From Tolypothrix bouteillei VB521301 (lineage in GTDB: Bacteria > Cyanobacteriota > Cyanobacteriia > Cyanobacteriales > Nostocaceae): DNA of 64,000 bases. The position numbers and the translations under genes were made by a program. The stretch lies in NCBI RefSeq assembly GCF_000760695.4, contig NZ_JHEG04000001.1, positions 7,687,617-7,751,616 of the forward strand. Direction: 5' to 3'. Below, in pieces: positions 9,101 to 18,462 of this stretch (position 1 is the first letter of the stretch; every line of letters starts with the position of its first letter). The notes beneath the pieces were generated by a model. That model did no database searches. It was not told where the DNA came from and worked only from the letters and a program-made list of their open reading frames with translations.

Positions 9101-12100
9101 TCAGCTAGCGGGTTTGCTGATTATGGAGTTGTTTTTAGTGGATTGTTACAAGATATTGATGCTGCTTATAAATTTGGACAATTAGCATTAAATTTATTAG
9201 AACGATTGGATGCTCGTGAGGTAAGAAGTCAAACCTTATTTAAGGTTTCAACGTTTATACTCCACTGGAAACATCATGTTAGGGAAACTTTACCACTGCT
9301 AGAAGATGCTTACTCTAATGGATTGGAATATGGCGATTTGATACATTCTGGATATTCAGCTAGTAATTATTGCCAATATTCATATTGGAGCGGTGCAGAG
9401 TTAAAAAAACTCGAACAGGAAATGGCTCGATATGGTCAGGCGATCGCTCAAATTAATCAAGAAGCTGCTTTGAAGTGGCATCAAGTCTGTCATCAAGCAG
9501 TTTTAAACTTAATAGGATTGTCTAAAAATCCTTGCGATCTAGTGGGCGATGCTTACAATGAAACCCAATTTTTACCCCTTCACATCCAATTTAACGAACG
9601 AACGTTAGTGTGTTATGTATTTCTTAACAAATTAATCCTTTGTTACTTGTTTGGAGAATTTTCTCAGGCTGCTGAAAATGCTATCAAAGCCGAACAGTAT
9701 TTGGATGGAGTTATAGGATGGTTAATTGTACCGCTGTTCTATTTCTACGATTCTTTAGCACAACTTGCCGTATATCGCTCCGTACCAAATTCACAACAAG
9801 AACACCTTTTAAGTAGGATAATAAACAATCAAGAAAAGATGCAAAAATGGGCAAACTATGCTCCTATGAACTTTCAGCATAAGTACGATCTTGTGGAGGC
9901 AGAAAAAGCACGAGTTTTAGGTCAATATTGGCAAGCTACAGAGTTTTATGACCGAGCCATCCTTGGAGCTAAAGAACAGGGATATATTCAGGAAGAAGCC
10001 CTCTCTAACGAACTCGCAGCAAAATTTTATTTTGAGTGTGGACGGGAAAAAGTAGCACGGACTTATCTAAATGATGCATATTATGGATATTTGTGTTGGG
10101 GAGCAACGGCAAAAGTTAAAGATTTAGAAGCAAAGTTTTTTCAAGATTTTTCTCCTATTTTAAAGCAAAAAACCACAATTCTAGAGGTCGAGCAGAAAAA
10201 TAATTCTACAAGTGCCAGCAGTTATGGAGCTTTTGATTTAGCTGCTGTTATGAAAGCATCTTTAGCTCTTTCCAGCACAATTGTATTAGATAAGCTACTG
10301 GCTAACTTGATGCTTATTGTGATTGAAAATGCTGGTGCTGAAACAGGCTTTTTTATTTTGGAAAAAGCAGGGCAATTATTTATAGAAGTTTCAAGAAAAT
10401 GTGGTCAAGAGGAGATAACATCACAGCAATCAATACCCGTAAATTCCAGCCAGCAGCTACCAATATCGATTGTAAATTACGTGCATCGAACTCATGAGAA
10501 TGTTGTTTTAAATGATGCCACGCTTGAGAAAGTCTTTGCAACGGATAATTACATCATCACCAATCAACCCAAATCTATTTTATGTACGCCCATCGTTAAT
10601 CAAGGTAAACTCATTGGCATTCTTTATTTAGAAAATAACTTGATCGCTGGAGCATTCACACCAGAACGTTTGGAAGTTTTGCAACTTTTATCTTCGCAAG
10701 CGGCTATCTCAATTGAAAACGCACGTCTTTATAACGATCTAGAAGATTCCAATCGAACTCTAGAAGCAAAAGTCCAAAAGCGAACGTTAGAGCTACAAGC
10801 AAAAAATTTGCGACTTCAACAAGAAATTCGCGAACGTCAACGAGCAGAAGAAGTCGCTGCAGCCGCCAACCAAGCAAAAAGCGAATTTCTTGCAAACATG
10901 AGCCACGAGCTTCGCACTCCGCTTAATGGTATATTAGGTTACACTCAAATCTTTCAAAAAGATAAAAGTTTAACAGATAAGCAAATAAAGGGTATAAACG
11001 TTATTTATCAATGTGGAGAACACTTACTAACGCTGATCAACGATATTTTGGATCTCTCTAAAATTGAAGCGCGGGAAATGGAACTTTACCCTCAAGAATT
11101 TAATTTTCCGGACTTTCTTGAGAGTATTGTTCAACTTTACTGCATCCGTACCGAACAAAAAGAAATTTCATTAATTTACCAAACGCCTTCTCCCCTGCCG
11201 CGAATTATTCGAGCCGATGAAAAAAGATTGCGTCAGATTTTAATGAATTTACTTAGCAATGCTGTCAAGTTTACGGAAAAAGGCAGTGTGACTTTCACAG
11301 TATGGGAAATTGGGAATGGTGAGAAGGGAGACAAGGGAGACAAGGAAGAAAATTCTACCTTGTCTACCCCCTCCTCAATCCCTAAAATTCGCTTTCAAGT
11401 TGAAGATACAGGTATTGGCATTCCATTAGAGCAATTGGAAGAAATCTTTTTACCTTTCAAGCAAGTTGGTGAAGACAGACGCAAGACTGAAGGAACGGGC
11501 TTGGGGTTGGCAATTAGCCGTCAATTGGTTCAGATGATGGGCGGTGAACTGAAAGTAAAGAGTAATTTAGGCAAAGGCAGTGTTTTTTGGTTTGATTTGG
11601 GGGTTTCCGAGGTAATACTTCCGTCTGGTCTTAAATTTCTTCAGAAATCGAATATTATTGGTTTTTTAGGAACCAAACGAAAAGTTTTGGTTGTAGATGA
11701 TAAATGGGCGAATCGTTCGGTTTTAGTCAATTTATTACAACCTTTAGGATTTGAAGTCGCAGAAGCAACAGATGGTTTAGATGGTATTGATAAAGCACGA
11801 GAATTTGAGCCAGATATCATTTTTATGGACTTAGTGATGACGGTAATGGATGGCTTTGAAGCTACCCGTCGTCTTAAAATGCTACCAAACTTCAAACATA
11901 CGGTGGTGATAGCAGTATCTGCTAGCGTTTTTGAATTCGATCGCCAGCAGAGCCGAGAAGTGGGTTGCGATGATTTTCTTCCCAAACCGATTAGAAAAGC
12001 TGAGCTTTTAGAAAAATTAAGAATTTACTTGGCTTTGGAATGGGTTTATGAAGAAGTAGATAACAACGTACAACTTTCTACTCTCCCTTCCCCAAGTGCT

Positions 12101-12307
12101 GATATCAACTCCCTTGTGGCTCCACCTGCGGAAGAACTGGCGATTTTGCTTCATTTAGCAATGAAAGGTGACCTCAAAAGTATTGCTAAACGATCTGTAG
12201 AATTAGAGAAATTGGATGAACAATTTGTACCTTTTGCTAACCATTTGCGCCAACTTGTTGAAGGTTTCAAAAGCAAACAAATACTGGAATTCTTGAGAAA
12301 ATATTAA
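6188..12307 (+). CDS. giant Ser/Thr kinase - AAA ATPase - GAF - hybrid histidine kinase
   Basis: This 2039-residue signalling protein joins two kinase types, as in the HstK-like family of heterocystous cyanobacteria. A Ser/Thr kinase domain (about 10-280) keeps the lysine in [13 protein letters not shown] with the catalytic Asp, and an IDL metal site in place of DFG. A STAND/AAA-type ATPase follows, with Walker [10 protein letters not shown] near 335 and Walker [12 protein letters not shown] near 463. A long helical TPR-like region runs to about 1340, then a GAF domain (1350-1515). HisKA carries the phospho-His in [14 protein letters not shown] near 1571. HATPase (1675-1805) has DTGIGIP and [11 protein letters not shown]-terminal receiver (1831-1950) has VVDDK and the acceptor Asp in FMDLVM. 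A start at 6209 ([10 protein letters not shown]) is more likely than the first ATG. A palindromic repeat is inserted in frame in the ATPase domain of the histidine kinase. Confidence 0.92.
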   Translation: MRSQKIKMSLNINEYQFLEVLYEGDNTWIYRAFKKTAPNWVMVKTLKAEYPTIEQLAHLRHEYKILQNLDIDGIVKPLAEVSYKNGLALILSDFGGEPLKNFINTKKIELSSFLEIAIQLASILAHLHQNHIIHKDIQPYNIFINRKTGQVQIIDLSLSSFLPIENPTIGNFHLLEGALAYMSPEQTGRMNRSIDYRSDFYSLGVTFYEILTGQLPFQGTDPLELVHCHIARTPIPICQLNPEIPQAISDIVMKLLAKTAEERYQNALGLKFDLEECQRKLQATGKIEDFFIGQLDLYSQFLIPQKLYGREQEVTALTDAFKRVSLGATEMMLVSGYSGIGKTSLVNEIHQAVVCQQAYFISGKFEQFKRNIPYSSLIQAFQELLRQILTESQEKITIWKAKLLNALGSNGQVIIDVIPEVEWIIGRQPDIAQLGLTESQNRFNRVFQQFIHVFCQREHPLVMFLDDLQWADLASLKLIQMLIGHLNSQYLLLIGAYRDNEVNEVHPLRLTLEEIESLGVVVNKITLQPLLISHVEQLVRETLRTDSEKSRLLAELVFNKTQGNPFFLIHLLKSLYQENLLVFNFIKGYWQWNIEQIQDIDITDNVIELMVNRIQKLSSNTQNVLKLAACIGDKFTLDLLSIVNQKSLSETATDLWESLQAGLVLPLNQSYKIPLVFDSETIETGNLRLTTGQESSSSPIVNSEIPIVYKFLHDRVQQAAYSLIVDSQKKETHLKIGKLLLQNTTPEERREQIFALVNQLNYGTDLLTLELQKYELAELNLIASQKAKAATAYDSAVRYLKVGLKLLPASSWHQRYELTLSLYHEAAEAAFLSGDFEHMEQLVEVVLKQAKTQLDKVKVYELRIKTCGVQRKLLEAVKIGLQALEILGVKLIESPTSLDIQQAIQEITVSLAHSGIEHLINLPIMTDANKLATFRLIASLVPAAYQSAPALFILMACEQVKLSIQNGNISLSASGFADYGVVFSGLLQDIDAAYKFGQLALNLLERLDAREVRSQTLFKVSTFILHWKHHVRETLPLLEDAYSNGLEYGDLIHSGYSASNYCQYSYWSGAELKKLEQEMARYGQAIAQINQEAALKWHQVCHQAVLNLIGLSKNPCDLVGDAYNETQFLPLHIQFNERTLVCYVFLNKLILCYLFGEFSQAAENAIKAEQYLDGVIGWLIVPLFYFYDSLAQLAVYRSVPNSQQEHLLSRIINNQEKMQKWANYAPMNFQHKYDLVEAEKARVLGQYWQATEFYDRAILGAKEQGYIQEEALSNELAAKFYFECGREKVARTYLNDAYYGYLCWGATAKVKDLEAKFFQDFSPILKQKTTILEVEQKNNSTSASSYGAFDLAAVMKASLALSSTIVLDKLLANLMLIVIENAGAETGFFILEKAGQLFIEVSRKCGQEEITSQQSIPVNSSQQLPISIVNYVHRTHENVVLNDATLEKVFATDNYIITNQPKSILCTPIVNQGKLIGILYLENNLIAGAFTPERLEVLQLLSSQAAISIENARLYNDLEDSNRTLEAKVQKRTLELQAKNLRLQQEIRERQRAEEVAAAANQAKSEFLANMSHELRTPLNGILGYTQIFQKDKSLTDKQIKGINVIYQCGEHLLTLINDILDLSKIEAREMELYPQEFNFPDFLESIVQLYCIRTEQKEISLIYQTPSPLPRIIRADEKRLRQILMNLLSNAVKFTEKGSVTFTVWEIGNGEKGDKGDKEENSTLSTPSSIPKIRFQVEDTGIGIPLEQLEEIFLPFKQVGEDRRKTEGTGLGLAISRQLVQMMGGELKVKSNLGKGSVFWFDLGVSEVILPSGLKFLQKSNIIGFLGTKRKVLVVDDKWANRSVLVNLLQPLGFEVAEATDGLDGIDKAREFEPDIIFMDLVMTVMDGFEATRRLKMLPNFKHTVVIAVSASVFEFDRQQSREVGCDDFLPKPIRKAELLEKLRIYLALEWVYEEVDNNVQLSTLPSPSADINSLVAPPAEELAILLHLAMKGDLKSIAKRSVELEKLDEQFVPFANHLRQLVEGFKSKQILEFLRKY
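11325..11372 (+). repeat. palindromic repeat inserted in frame inside the HATPase domain
   Basis: The DNA has two direct copies of GGGAGACAA and an inverted counterpart (CCTTGTCTACCC). It encodes a low-complexity stretch ([18 protein letters not shown]) between two strands of the kinase ATPase domain. Such GGAGACAAGG / CCTTGTCTCC repeats are common between cyanobacterial genes. Here the length keeps the reading frame open. Confidence 0.6.
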
Positions 12308-12435
12308 GTCGGGTAGGCAATACCAGCTCGTTGGGTACGGACAAATAAACTAGAAAAGTGAGTTCTCAAACCAGTGTCGATCTAGTTTCTTGGGCAATAC
12401 TTTGAGAGTATTGGCATTGCTGACCACAAGTCTAA

Positions 12436-12458
12436 TACGGTGGGCAATGCCCACCGTA
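12436..12458. repeat. 23-bp near-perfect palindrome (TACGGTGGGCA)
   Basis: An 11-bp arm, one central base and its exact complement lie between the stop of the giant kinase and the stop of convergent obg. The position suits a terminator for both genes, but no T-tract is seen. A shorter relative is at 582-599. It looks like a member of a dispersed palindromic repeat family. Confidence 0.6.
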
Positions 12459-12489
12459 ACGGTATATGAAATTACCATAGCAAGAGAGG

Positions 12490-13518
12490 TTAAACAGGAA
12501 TTTCTTCAACCTCAACAGCATTCATCTGGTCGAGAATTGACCAAACTTGCTGTAACAACGGTTGCAATCCAACACCAGTGACTCCTGAAATGAGGAAAAC
12601 AGGAGAATGAGACAGGTGGTTGAGTTGCTCGGCTAGAGCATCCAAATCCTTTGTTTCTCTATCAACAGCATCAATTTTATTGAGCGCTAAAACTTGCGGG
12701 CGTTCTGATAAACCCTGTCCGTAAGCTTGTAACTCTTGCTGAATTGTTTTGTAGTCTGCGATCGCATCATCACTTGTAGCGTCAATTAAATGTAGCAGTA
12801 TGCGGGTACGCTCGACGTGACGCAAAAAATCGTGTCCCAGCCCCGCACCTTGGGAAGCACCCTCAATCAACCCAGGAATATCCGCAAACACCGTACCATC
12901 ACCTGTAGGCTTTCGCACAACTCCCAAATTCGGTACTAAAGTTGTAAAGGGATAATCAGCAATTTTGGGGCGTGCTGCTGATAAAGCGGAAATCAAAGTT
13001 GATTTTCCTGCATTTGGCAATCCAATAATGCCCACCTCTGCCAAAAGTTTTAACTCCAAACGGAGGAACTTTGTCTCCCCCGGTAAACCAGGAAGCGCGT
13101 ATTCGGGAGCGCGATTGCGGTTGCTCAAAAAATGCTGGTTTCCCAATCCGCCTTTACCGCCTGCAGCAATCAGTAACGATTGTCCTGGTTTGACTAAATC
13201 CCCGAGGATTTCATCCGTTTCTGCGTCATAGACAATAGTTCCTACCGGGACTTCAATGTTTAAATCTTTTCCATTGGCTCCCGTTCGGTTATTTGGTCCC
13301 CCACGAGAACCATTTTCTGCTTGAAAACGGTGCTCGTAGCGAAAGTCTAGCAAAGTTTGCAGGTTTTCCACGGCAACTAGGTATATCGAACCGCCTTTTC
13401 CCCCATTACCACCAGAGGGACCGCCTGCAGGTACGTACTTTTCTCGTCGGAAGGCGACTATACCATCCCCTCCTTTCCCTGCTTCTATTTCAATTTCTGC
13501 TCGATCGATAAATTTCAT
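12490..13518 (-). CDS. obg: Obg-family GTPase (ObgE/CgtA)
   Basis: Obg is an essential GTPase bound to the 50S ribosomal subunit and linked to ribosome assembly and stress control. The glycine-rich Obg fold fills residues 1-159 ([19 protein letters not shown]). The G domain follows with G1 GLPNAGKST (166-174), G3 DIPG (213-216), G4 NKID (280-283) and G5 ISG. The length of 342 residues is normal, and the short acidic tail (AVEVEEIPV) replaces the OCT domain of Firmicutes. The ATG at 13518 opens the canonical [15 protein letters not shown]-terminus. A repeat element begins about five bases upstream of the start codon, so it probably overlaps the promoter or leader. Confidence 0.97.
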   Translation of the reverse strand: MKFIDRAEIEIEAGKGGDGIVAFRREKYVPAGGPSGGNGGKGGSIYLVAVENLQTLLDFRYEHRFQAENGSRGGPNNRTGANGKDLNIEVPVGTIVYDAETDEILGDLVKPGQSLLIAAGGKGGLGNQHFLSNRNRAPEYALPGLPGETKFLRLELKLLAEVGIIGLPNAGKSTLISALSAARPKIADYPFTTLVPNLGVVRKPTGDGTVFADIPGLIEGASQGAGLGHDFLRHVERTRILLHLIDATSDDAIADYKTIQQELQAYGQGLSERPQVLALNKIDAVDRETKDLDALAEQLNHLSHSPVFLISGVTGVGLQPLLQQVWSILDQMNAVEVEEIPV

Positions 13519-13523
13519 AATAT

Positions 13524-13817
13524 GTTAGTTGCTAATTGCTAATGGCTAATGGCTAATGGTGAGACCAGCCCTGCAGGCGGGTTTCCCGCCGTAGGGGACT
13601 GGCGAACCCGAAGGGCGAACCCGAAGGGCTAATGGCTAATGGCTAATTGTTAGTTCTTAGCCATTAGCCCTCTGTTGTATCTCAGGAGCGGAGACGCTTC
13701 GCGATGCCGCAGGCTATGCCCGCAAGGGCTATACGCCAGTTCCCAGGGCGCGGGAAACCCGCGCCCTGCGGGCTGGACTCACCATTAGCTATTAGCAATT
13801 AGCCATTAGCCATTAAC
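13524..13817. repeat. non-coding repeat element with terminal inverted repeats
   Basis: The left arm (13524-13567) and right arm (13774-13817) are imperfect inverted copies about 44 bases long, built from GCTAATGG / CCATTAGC heptamer-type units. The interior holds GC-rich inverted pieces (GGCGGGTTTCCCGCC, GCCCGCAAGGGC). It fills the whole gap between the obg start and the next gene, whose TAG stop coincides with the arm tip. Related copies lie at about 55403-55640 and, in part, 16184-16300 and 56953-57010. No protein is encoded, so it is MITE-like or REP-like. Confidence 0.7.
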
Positions 13818-14512
13818 TAAATATATGGTGAAACATCTTCACCGCACTCATCCGCCAGATAGGAGAGAGCGCGGAAACGCAAGCCTACTAGTTGCTCGTA
13901 GAGTGGATTTAGTTTACACAACGGTGGAATGTGAACGATCTTACGTCCAAAAAGAGTCACATCCCTTTCAAATGGGCATTGTGATGGTATCATTTTACAT
14001 AAAAAACGTGCAACTCTTGGGTCTTGAATATCTAACTTGTCTAGCCATTCTCTTAGAGGGTGAAGTGCATCAGCTTGGTGCTTTGTCGGTATGGGTTGTA
14101 GGGAAACTGGAGATGTTGGGATAGTTGCTGTCACTTGGTGAGAGTGTTCTAATGTATGGCGCAGTGCTTCTAACATATCTTCTGGCTCTTCCAGAACTTT
14201 GCAGAACTGGTGCAAAATATAGTCTTCGCTGGAAGAATATGTTCCATCTGCGATCGCGACCATGACAGCTGTGCGGAGAAAGTTTTCTGCAGCTTTTGTC
14301 CCTTTCCCCAGAACTGTGGATAATTCTTCTGGTTCTATGGGCTCGTAGGATTCTACCTTAATGCTGGGAGCGAGTTCATCCTTAGTGAGGTTAGCAATTA
14401 ATTCTTGTTCTTGAGCGTCAAAGTCACCATCTGCCCAAGCAATGGTTAGTAACCCACGCAGCCAAGCAGCTATCTGTTCGTTGGTGTATGGAGATTTTAC
14501 AACATTTGTCAT
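13817..14512 (-). CDS. TerB-like domain fused to Mo-dependent nitrogenase C-terminal domain
   Basis: Residues about 8-115 resemble TerB-type helical domains (LLTIAWADGDFDAQEQELI, then VMVAIADGTYSSSEDYIL). These have two acidic loops that could hold metal. Residues about 150-231 match the cyanobacterial Mo-dependent nitrogenase C-terminal family (PLREWLDKLDIQDP, then CPFERDVTLFGRKI, then PLCKLNPLYEQL). Despite the family name, this domain is found as a stand-alone cyanobacterial protein and its activity is not established. There is no signal peptide or membrane segment, so it is cytoplasmic. A linker rich in Thr, Ser and Pro joins the halves. No nif gene lies nearby, so a role in nitrogen fixation cannot be read from the context. 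Confidence 0.75.
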   Translation of the reverse strand: MTNVVKSPYTNEQIAAWLRGLLTIAWADGDFDAQEQELIANLTKDELAPSIKVESYEPIEPEELSTVLGKGTKAAENFLRTAVMVAIADGTYSSSEDYILHQFCKVLEEPEDMLEALRHTLEHSHQVTATIPTSPVSLQPIPTKHQADALHPLREWLDKLDIQDPRVARFLCKMIPSQCPFERDVTLFGRKIVHIPPLCKLNPLYEQLVGLRFRALSYLADECGEDVSPYI

Positions 14513-14972
14513 AAACTCAAGCCCTCAAGCAATTCTGAGTTTATCGTAACTTGAGGGTTGTGGAGAGTAGGGAGTGAAGGAGCTAGCAGTAAAACCCTTC
14601 TTAAGAAAGTCTTGCAAATTTTTCTGAGAAAAACTATTTATACCGATCCCACCTCTCTAACCCTAGAGGGAAACCCCAGCTAACCTTAATTAGGGCTAGT
14701 TCCAATTAATTGCATGAACCGTTTGGTGAAATGGTATTACATGAAATTGCTTGAGATACTGGACGCAATAGATTAGAATTTTCATAACTTTGCTATTGCA
14801 AAAACCTCTCAAATAGCATCTCGCGTTTAAAAGAATGAAGGATAAAGGATGAAGGTTGAAGTTTTTTGCCTTCAAATCCGGTATTACCACCCGTACCCGG
14901 ATAAATTCTTAAGGTTTTCTTCATTTTTTCCGCACCAAACTCCCTCCTTCAATTAAAAGTCAAGGTTAAATA
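14513..14972. other. intergenic region with an inverted repeat and heptamer repeats
   Basis: Both flanking genes start from this region. An 8-bp inverted repeat (CCCTCAAG / CTTGAGGG, about 14522-14560) lies in the leader of the TerB-like gene. Around 14836-14861 there is a degenerate heptamer run (GAAGGATAAAGGATGAAGG) of the kind scattered in cyanobacterial genomes. I see no protein gene or RNA gene. A frame at 14696-14890 on the minus strand has no gene-like features. Confidence 0.45.
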
Positions 14973-16085
14973 ATGTTTTATTTTGGCATTGAACATGAAG
15001 TCGCTTTCCTCAATCAAGAAGGAAAGTTTGCCGATTTTTCTCGCACAATATACGCTGATTTCAATAAAATTATCGAAAAACTACCGACTTATCCTAGCGA
15101 TCGCACTCAATTACATATTGGAGATGCTGGGATCAGAAAAAAGAGGTGGTATATAGAAGGCTTTGAGCGCTTTTCTGAAGCTGCAGAAATGATTGATTGC
15201 GTTCCTAAAGGTATCGAAATTAGAACAACTATACACCCTGATATTCACAGTACTATTACTGAACTATCAGAAAGTTTTCAATTGTTAAAGGAAGTTGCTC
15301 AAGAGTTTGGTTTTTCACCCGTTTTAATCAGTTTTAATCCATACCTTACCAATTACGAACCCAATCCCCCCTTGAATGATGTTGAAAGAAAAGATCTACA
15401 AGCCTATCCTGACGAGGAAGCTTACATTTATATGGTCACCTACGGACCCGACTTAAACATTTCAGTTACCGATCTATCTATTGAATGTGTTATTGATATC
15501 GGGCAAAAATTAACTTATTACAGCCCTTACATTGTTCCTTTTAGTTATAGTTCTCCCTTTTATGAAGGAACATTATGGCAAGGGCTTTCCGTGAGAACTT
15601 TTGTCAGAACAGGAAAAAGACCCGCGACTCTAGTTTTTGTAGAAACTCAGGAACAACTGATTAAAAGCGTTCCTTCTTCAACAAAAATTGCTCGACTTCC
15701 TGCGGAAGTTGGGCGTATTGAATTTAAAGCCTTTGATAGTTGTTCTGATTTTTCTATTTATGCTCAGTTGCTAGCATTATTAAAAGGTCTGGTTTTAGAC
15801 CAAACACTGACGGGTAGAGCCATTGTACCTGATACCGCTTTGCATCAACTTTCTGCAAGAGAAGGGTTTGATAATGAAGAGATTTTTGCGATCGCAACCC
15901 AAGTCATAGAAGCTGCTGAAGTTGCTCTCAAGGACGATCCAGATGCTTGTTTGTTAGTAGAACTTAAAAAGTCTCTTCAGACAAGAAAAACACCAGCACA
16001 TGATACGATCGCGACTTTTCAAAGATTGGGTTCGATAGAACAGGCATTACAAACAACTTATACACAATTCTCGTCAAGTCAGTAA
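14973..16085 (+). CDS. gshA: glutamate-cysteine ligase, cyanobacterial type
   Basis: The enzyme makes gamma-glutamylcysteine from glutamate, cysteine and ATP, the first step of glutathione synthesis in the cytoplasm. The 370-residue protein opens with MFYFGIEHEVAFLN; the GIEHE signature belongs to the GCS2-like ATP-binding fold. It then shows KGIEIRTT, a GFSPVLISFNP strand, SYSSPFYEGTLWQGLSVRTF and RLPAEVGRIEFKAFDS, which follow the cyanobacterial GshA subgroup. Length is normal. The ATG at 14973 places the signature at residue 5, as expected. It is a single gene with repeats on its 3' side. Related carboxylate-amine ligases are an alternative, but the overall pattern favours GshA. Confidence 0.8.
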   Translation: MFYFGIEHEVAFLNQEGKFADFSRTIYADFNKIIEKLPTYPSDRTQLHIGDAGIRKKRWYIEGFERFSEAAEMIDCVPKGIEIRTTIHPDIHSTITELSESFQLLKEVAQEFGFSPVLISFNPYLTNYEPNPPLNDVERKDLQAYPDEEAYIYMVTYGPDLNISVTDLSIECVIDIGQKLTYYSPYIVPFSYSSPFYEGTLWQGLSVRTFVRTGKRPATLVFVETQEQLIKSVPSSTKIARLPAEVGRIEFKAFDSCSDFSIYAQLLALLKGLVLDQTLTGRAIVPDTALHQLSAREGFDNEEIFAIATQVIEAAEVALKDDPDACLLVELKKSLQTRKTPAHDTIATFQRLGSIEQALQTTYTQFSSSQ

Positions 16086-16498
16086 ACCACGGGACTTTCT
16101 TGTGGCACATTTCCAGGCTTCCTCACCAGTGTTATACTAAATCCGCGTCTTGTACCCCCTTTATAATTTAGTCCGCGCAGGCGGTGAGTCCAGCGCTGCA
16201 GGCGGGTTTCCCGCGCCCTGGCGACTGGTGAGACCAGCCCTGAAGGCGGGTTTCCCGCGCCCTGGGGACTGGCGAACAAGGGAGGGCGAACCCGAAGGGA
16301 CTTTGTTTGTATAGCCGCGATTACGAACATCGCTGGGCTAAAAGGGGTTAGAAAAGTGGATTTGGTATTAGTCAAAATGTCCACCCTTGACCTTCTTCAT
16401 GAGTGGAGGTAGCGTCTCTAATAAAAGCATTCCCAGGCTCAGCCTGGGAATGAAAAATTATAGGAGTTCCCCTGTTAAGCGTTCCCTTATTTGACGAA
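16086..16498. repeat. intergenic region with tandem 44-bp repeats and a strong hairpin
   Basis: Two tandem copies of a 44-bp unit (start GTGAGNCCAGC, centre GGCGGGTTTCCCGCGCCC) occupy 16184-16227 and 16228-16271; a partial third continues to about 16300. The same text occurs within the repeat elements at 13524-13817 and 55403-55640. At 16428-16452 lies a hairpin with perfect 11-bp arms (CATTCCCAGGC / GCCTGGGAATG), a family also seen at 32646-32670 and 57344-57368. It lies between the stops of two convergent genes. No gene was found. Confidence 0.65.
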
Positions 16499-18217
16499 TT
16501 ATGAATTACGTAAATTGTCCGTACCTGGCAACGAAGCGCGTTGAACGATAGGTCTCGACCACACTTTTTTGTAATCTTCAATTGCACCGCTATAATCTTT
16601 CAGTTTAGACCGAGCATTACCTCGACTAATATAAGCCTTCGCATCATCAGGATTCATTTGCAGAAAGTAGGTGTAATCTTCAATTGCACCAGTGTAATCT
16701 TGAAGCTTAGCTCGAGCATTTGCTCGATGGATATAAGGTTCTGCATCATTAGGATTGAGTGCGACAGAGAGGTTGTAATCTTCAACAGCCCCTTTGTAAT
16801 CTTCCATCTCATAACGGCAATTTCCCCTATTAAAGTAAGCCTTAGCATCATTAGGCGCGCTTTTGATAATTTGGGTATAATCTTCAATGGCACCTTTATA
16901 ATCTTTAAGTTGAAAGCGGGAGTTTGCCCGTTTTAAGTAAATATCTGGATCGCTATCACTGCTTTCTAAATACTGCGTGTAATCATCAATAGCACCTTTG
17001 CAATTTTCTATCTCAAAGCGGGTATTACCTCGACTGACATATCCTTCGCCTAGCTCGGAGGTTATGTCCAAAGATGGAACATAATTTTGCATTTCATATT
17101 GGGAATGCCCGGAGTTGAGATAAATTTCGTTATTATTGGTATCGTTATAATGAGGTAATAAAGAATGAGTAGAGCTTTCAATAGCACTACTGGAATTCTC
17201 AATCTGAGAAAGTTCAATTTGAGAAAAACTGCAATCTGGGATGATATTAATATTGGTGCCAAAATTGCGGGAATTGTCCCCTAAAGCTGGAGCATGGTGA
17301 AAAGGAATTTGTTGTCTATCTCCAAGTTCGGAATTGATAGAACCAAAATTGTCAGGAGTGCTTTGCATCGCATGGCTGTAGTCCGTAATTGCTCCTTGAT
17401 AGTCTCCTAGCTCTAAACGGAGCAGTCCTCGATAATAATGAGCTTCACTATCATTGGGATGAAACTGCAAATACAAATCAAAGTCTGCCATCGCTCCTTT
17501 TTTGTCTCCCAATTTTTGACGGGCTAGTCCTCGACCGTAATATGCCTTAAAACCTCGAGGATTTAGACGTAAAAACTGGTTAAATTCTGCGATCGCCCCT
17601 TGATAGTCTCCTTTTTTTGCTTTTTCCTCTCCCCGTTGGTAAAAGATTTCAATGAACTCCTGTTGCTGACGAAGTTGTGCGTTGGCTTGCTGTCGTTGAG
17701 TGAGAGTACGTGACAAAGCGATCGCATTCCGCCGCAACTCCAATTGTGCTACAACTTGATGGCTTAACAATCGCAGTGCTTCCACCTGTTCGAGAGTTAA
17801 ATCTCTCGGTACGAAGTCTATAACACAAAGGGTTCCAACGCCAAATCCTTCTGGCGTAATCAAAGGCGCACCAGCATAAAACCGAAGGTTGGGTTCTGCA
17901 GTAACGAGGGGATTTTTAGCAAATCGACCATCCAGTAACGCGTTTCTAACAACGAGTGGTTGTTGTTGCAAGATTGAGTAGGCGCAGAAAGCAACATCTC
18001 GCTCGGTTTCAGATATTGTTACACCTATCTTGGATTTAAACCACTGCCGATTTCCATCCAGTAAGCTGATCAAAGCTACTGGAGTACGACAAACTTGTGC
18101 AGCTAAGAAGGTGAAATCATCAAACACTTTCTCTGGAGGGGTATCAAGGATTTGATACTGTCGCAGTGTATAGAGTCTGGCAATTTCGTTACTGGGTAGA
18201 GGCGGTTTTGGGTTCAT
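16499..18217 (-). CDS. GAF domain protein with multiple TPR repeats
   Basis: Residues about 10-170 form a GAF-type sensor (LYTLRQYQILDTPPEKVFDD, then DVAFCAYSIL, then APLITPEGFGVGTLCVID) like those opening many cyanobacterial sensor proteins. A glutamine-rich coiled coil (about 175-215) follows. The rest is made of tetratricopeptide repeats with the recurring phrase GDYQGAIADY or LKDYKGAIEDY every 34 residues, at least eight copies. A Ser/Asn-rich spacer at about 290-370 interrupts the array. There is no kinase, cyclase or DNA-binding output, so it probably acts as a scaffold passing a ligand or redox signal to a partner. The neighbouring CHASE2-GGDEF-EAL gene, same strand, is a possible partner, but 245 bases separate them. 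Confidence 0.85.
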   Translation of the reverse strand: MNPKPPLPSNEIARLYTLRQYQILDTPPEKVFDDFTFLAAQVCRTPVALISLLDGNRQWFKSKIGVTISETERDVAFCAYSILQQQPLVVRNALLDGRFAKNPLVTAEPNLRFYAGAPLITPEGFGVGTLCVIDFVPRDLTLEQVEALRLLSHQVVAQLELRRNAIALSRTLTQRQQANAQLRQQQEFIEIFYQRGEEKAKKGDYQGAIAEFNQFLRLNPRGFKAYYGRGLARQKLGDKKGAMADFDLYLQFHPNDSEAHYYRGLLRLELGDYQGAITDYSHAMQSTPDNFGSINSELGDRQQIPFHHAPALGDNSRNFGTNINIIPDCSFSQIELSQIENSSSAIESSTHSLLPHYNDTNNNEIYLNSGHSQYEMQNYVPSLDITSELGEGYVSRGNTRFEIENCKGAIDDYTQYLESSDSDPDIYLKRANSRFQLKDYKGAIEDYTQIIKSAPNDAKAYFNRGNCRYEMEDYKGAVEDYNLSVALNPNDAEPYIHRANARAKLQDYTGAIEDYTYFLQMNPDDAKAYISRGNARSKLKDYSGAIEDYKKVWSRPIVQRASLPGTDNLRNS

Positions 18218-18462
18218 CTTGAGTAAATTGCTAGTAGCTGGTTTGATAGATTACACGCTTACTTTGAGTTACTGTTTGCTTTTCACTGATTTCAGTGCTC
18301 GTTAATATAAGTCTTCACCACAGCGAACATTGTTTCCGGGCAATTCTACGGTAAAGGTATTCATTTTTTTTACTCTCTCCACAAATTCTACTTCTCCAAA
18401 GGTCAAATTTCCGACTTCCTTTAAGAAGTCAGAAAGCTTACCTCTTGATACCCTATCTCCCA

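Noticed and set aside
12390..12581. Plus-strand frame at the end of obg
   Set aside because: It spans a palindrome and then runs antisense to the obg coding end.
13817..14512. Nitrogenase component gene
   Set aside because: Only the small C-terminal family domain is present, with a TerB-like domain; no nif gene surrounds it.
14696..14890. Minus-strand frame of 64 codons upstream of gshA
   Set aside because: It has no binding site and no protein pattern and crosses a heptamer repeat region.
16184..16300. CRISPR-like array
   Set aside because: The repeats are directly adjacent without unique spacers and are part of a dispersed repeat family; no cas genes are present.
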